Shown one piece after another: positions 63,657 through 64,000 of a stretch of 64,000 nucleotides of DNA. The notes beneath the pieces are model-generated. The model saw only the letters and a program-made list of their open reading frames with translations. It ran no database searches and was not told where the DNA came from. The stretch's first letter is position 1; every line of letters starts with the position of its first letter. The DNA is from Sambucus nigra (lineage: Eukaryota; Streptophyta; Magnoliopsida; Dipsacales; Adoxaceae): assembly GCA_949130495.1 (NCBI GenBank), contig OX422218.1, positions 40,928,651-40,992,650 on the forward strand, in the 5' to 3' direction. The translations under genes were made by a program, and so were the position numbers.

Positions 63657-64000
63657 CCAGAAATGTCTTCATTTTAAAAAGTGAGTGAAAAAATAGTTTT
63701 AAATACTTTATATTCCTAATCGAGTCGCAAAGAGTATCACACATTATCGAATCGTGGGACACGCATATTGAGAGATCATTTCATTTTGGGAGATAGACTC
63801 TCATGTTTCATTATTGTAACTCAAGATATGAACGGGTTTGAATACCCACGATTCTTCAATAGATATATCTCACGGATTTGAGTATGTGTGATGAACCAAC
63901 TCATTTGAATGCCTCTCATGAATTTCTTGACTACCAAAACTCCAAAGATACACCTGATAAATTGAATACCTGATCCAACTCCATTTCCAGAATAGAAATT
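63657..64000. other. Right edge, no gene recognised
   Basis: More balanced composition than the preceding DNA. Contains a loose repeat, GGGTTTGAATACCCACG near 63,835 and GGATTTGAGTATGTGTG near 63,875. Could be a 5' untranslated region or an LTR; not resolvable here. Confidence 0.3.

Overview
The window looks like nuclear DNA of a flowering plant. The evidence is a long tandem satellite, a decayed DUF4283/zinc-knuckle retroelement gene, a fragment of a plant-type LINE reverse transcriptase ORF, MITE and foldback elements with target-site duplications, and AT-rich intergenic DNA full of TA microsatellites. I cannot name the species. I found no intact protein-coding gene, tRNA, rRNA or CRISPR array. 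The many open frames over the satellite are the same non-coding monomer read in six frames.

Bases 1 to about 48,787 are one uninterrupted head-to-tail satellite array. It holds roughly 290 monomers of about 167-169 bp, all in one orientation, and it runs off the left edge. Each monomer has a CpG-rich half, carrying an AGTCAC/GTGACT dyad, and an A-tract-rich half. Monomers fall into recognisable variants that recur in fixed order, giving nested higher-order repeats (HORs) of 5 (839 bp), 6 (1,011 bp), 8 (1,345 bp), 9 (1,514 and 1,520 bp), 18 (3,024 bp), 26, 28, 29, 37, 56 and about 60-61 monomers. The freshest event is a 1,520-bp tandem duplication at 39,382-42,471 with only a handful of mismatches. 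The right-hand 3.7 kb shows no HOR and more irregular monomers, as expected at an array edge. A centromeric or other heterochromatic role is plausible from length, homogeneity and organisation, but the sequence does not prove it.

Bases 48,788-51,496 form the flank: about 400 bp of unassigned unique sequence, a C22 tract, 0.9 kb of TA-rich simple sequence, and AT-rich DNA. At 51,497-52,075 a dense cluster of GGCAACAC/GTGTTGCC units in both orientations forms nested hairpins, like the subterminal repeats of CACTA-type transposons. A minus-strand DUF4283 pseudogene with its own poly(A) signal and A-tail lies at 53,116-55,150.

Bases 55,150-64,000 are AT-rich intergenic DNA made largely of small mobile elements and their scars: a duplicated 320-bp repeat (56.6 and 58.3 kb), a 360-bp foldback element (57.2 kb), a retroposed 3' end with A20 (57.7 kb), a 177-bp MITE (59.6 kb), a 1.8-kb almost fully palindromic foldback element with a 10-bp target duplication (60.5-62.3 kb), and a LINE fragment flanked by unusually long direct repeats (62.8-63.3 kb). 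A TATA-like box at 63,649 may mark a promoter reading off the right edge.
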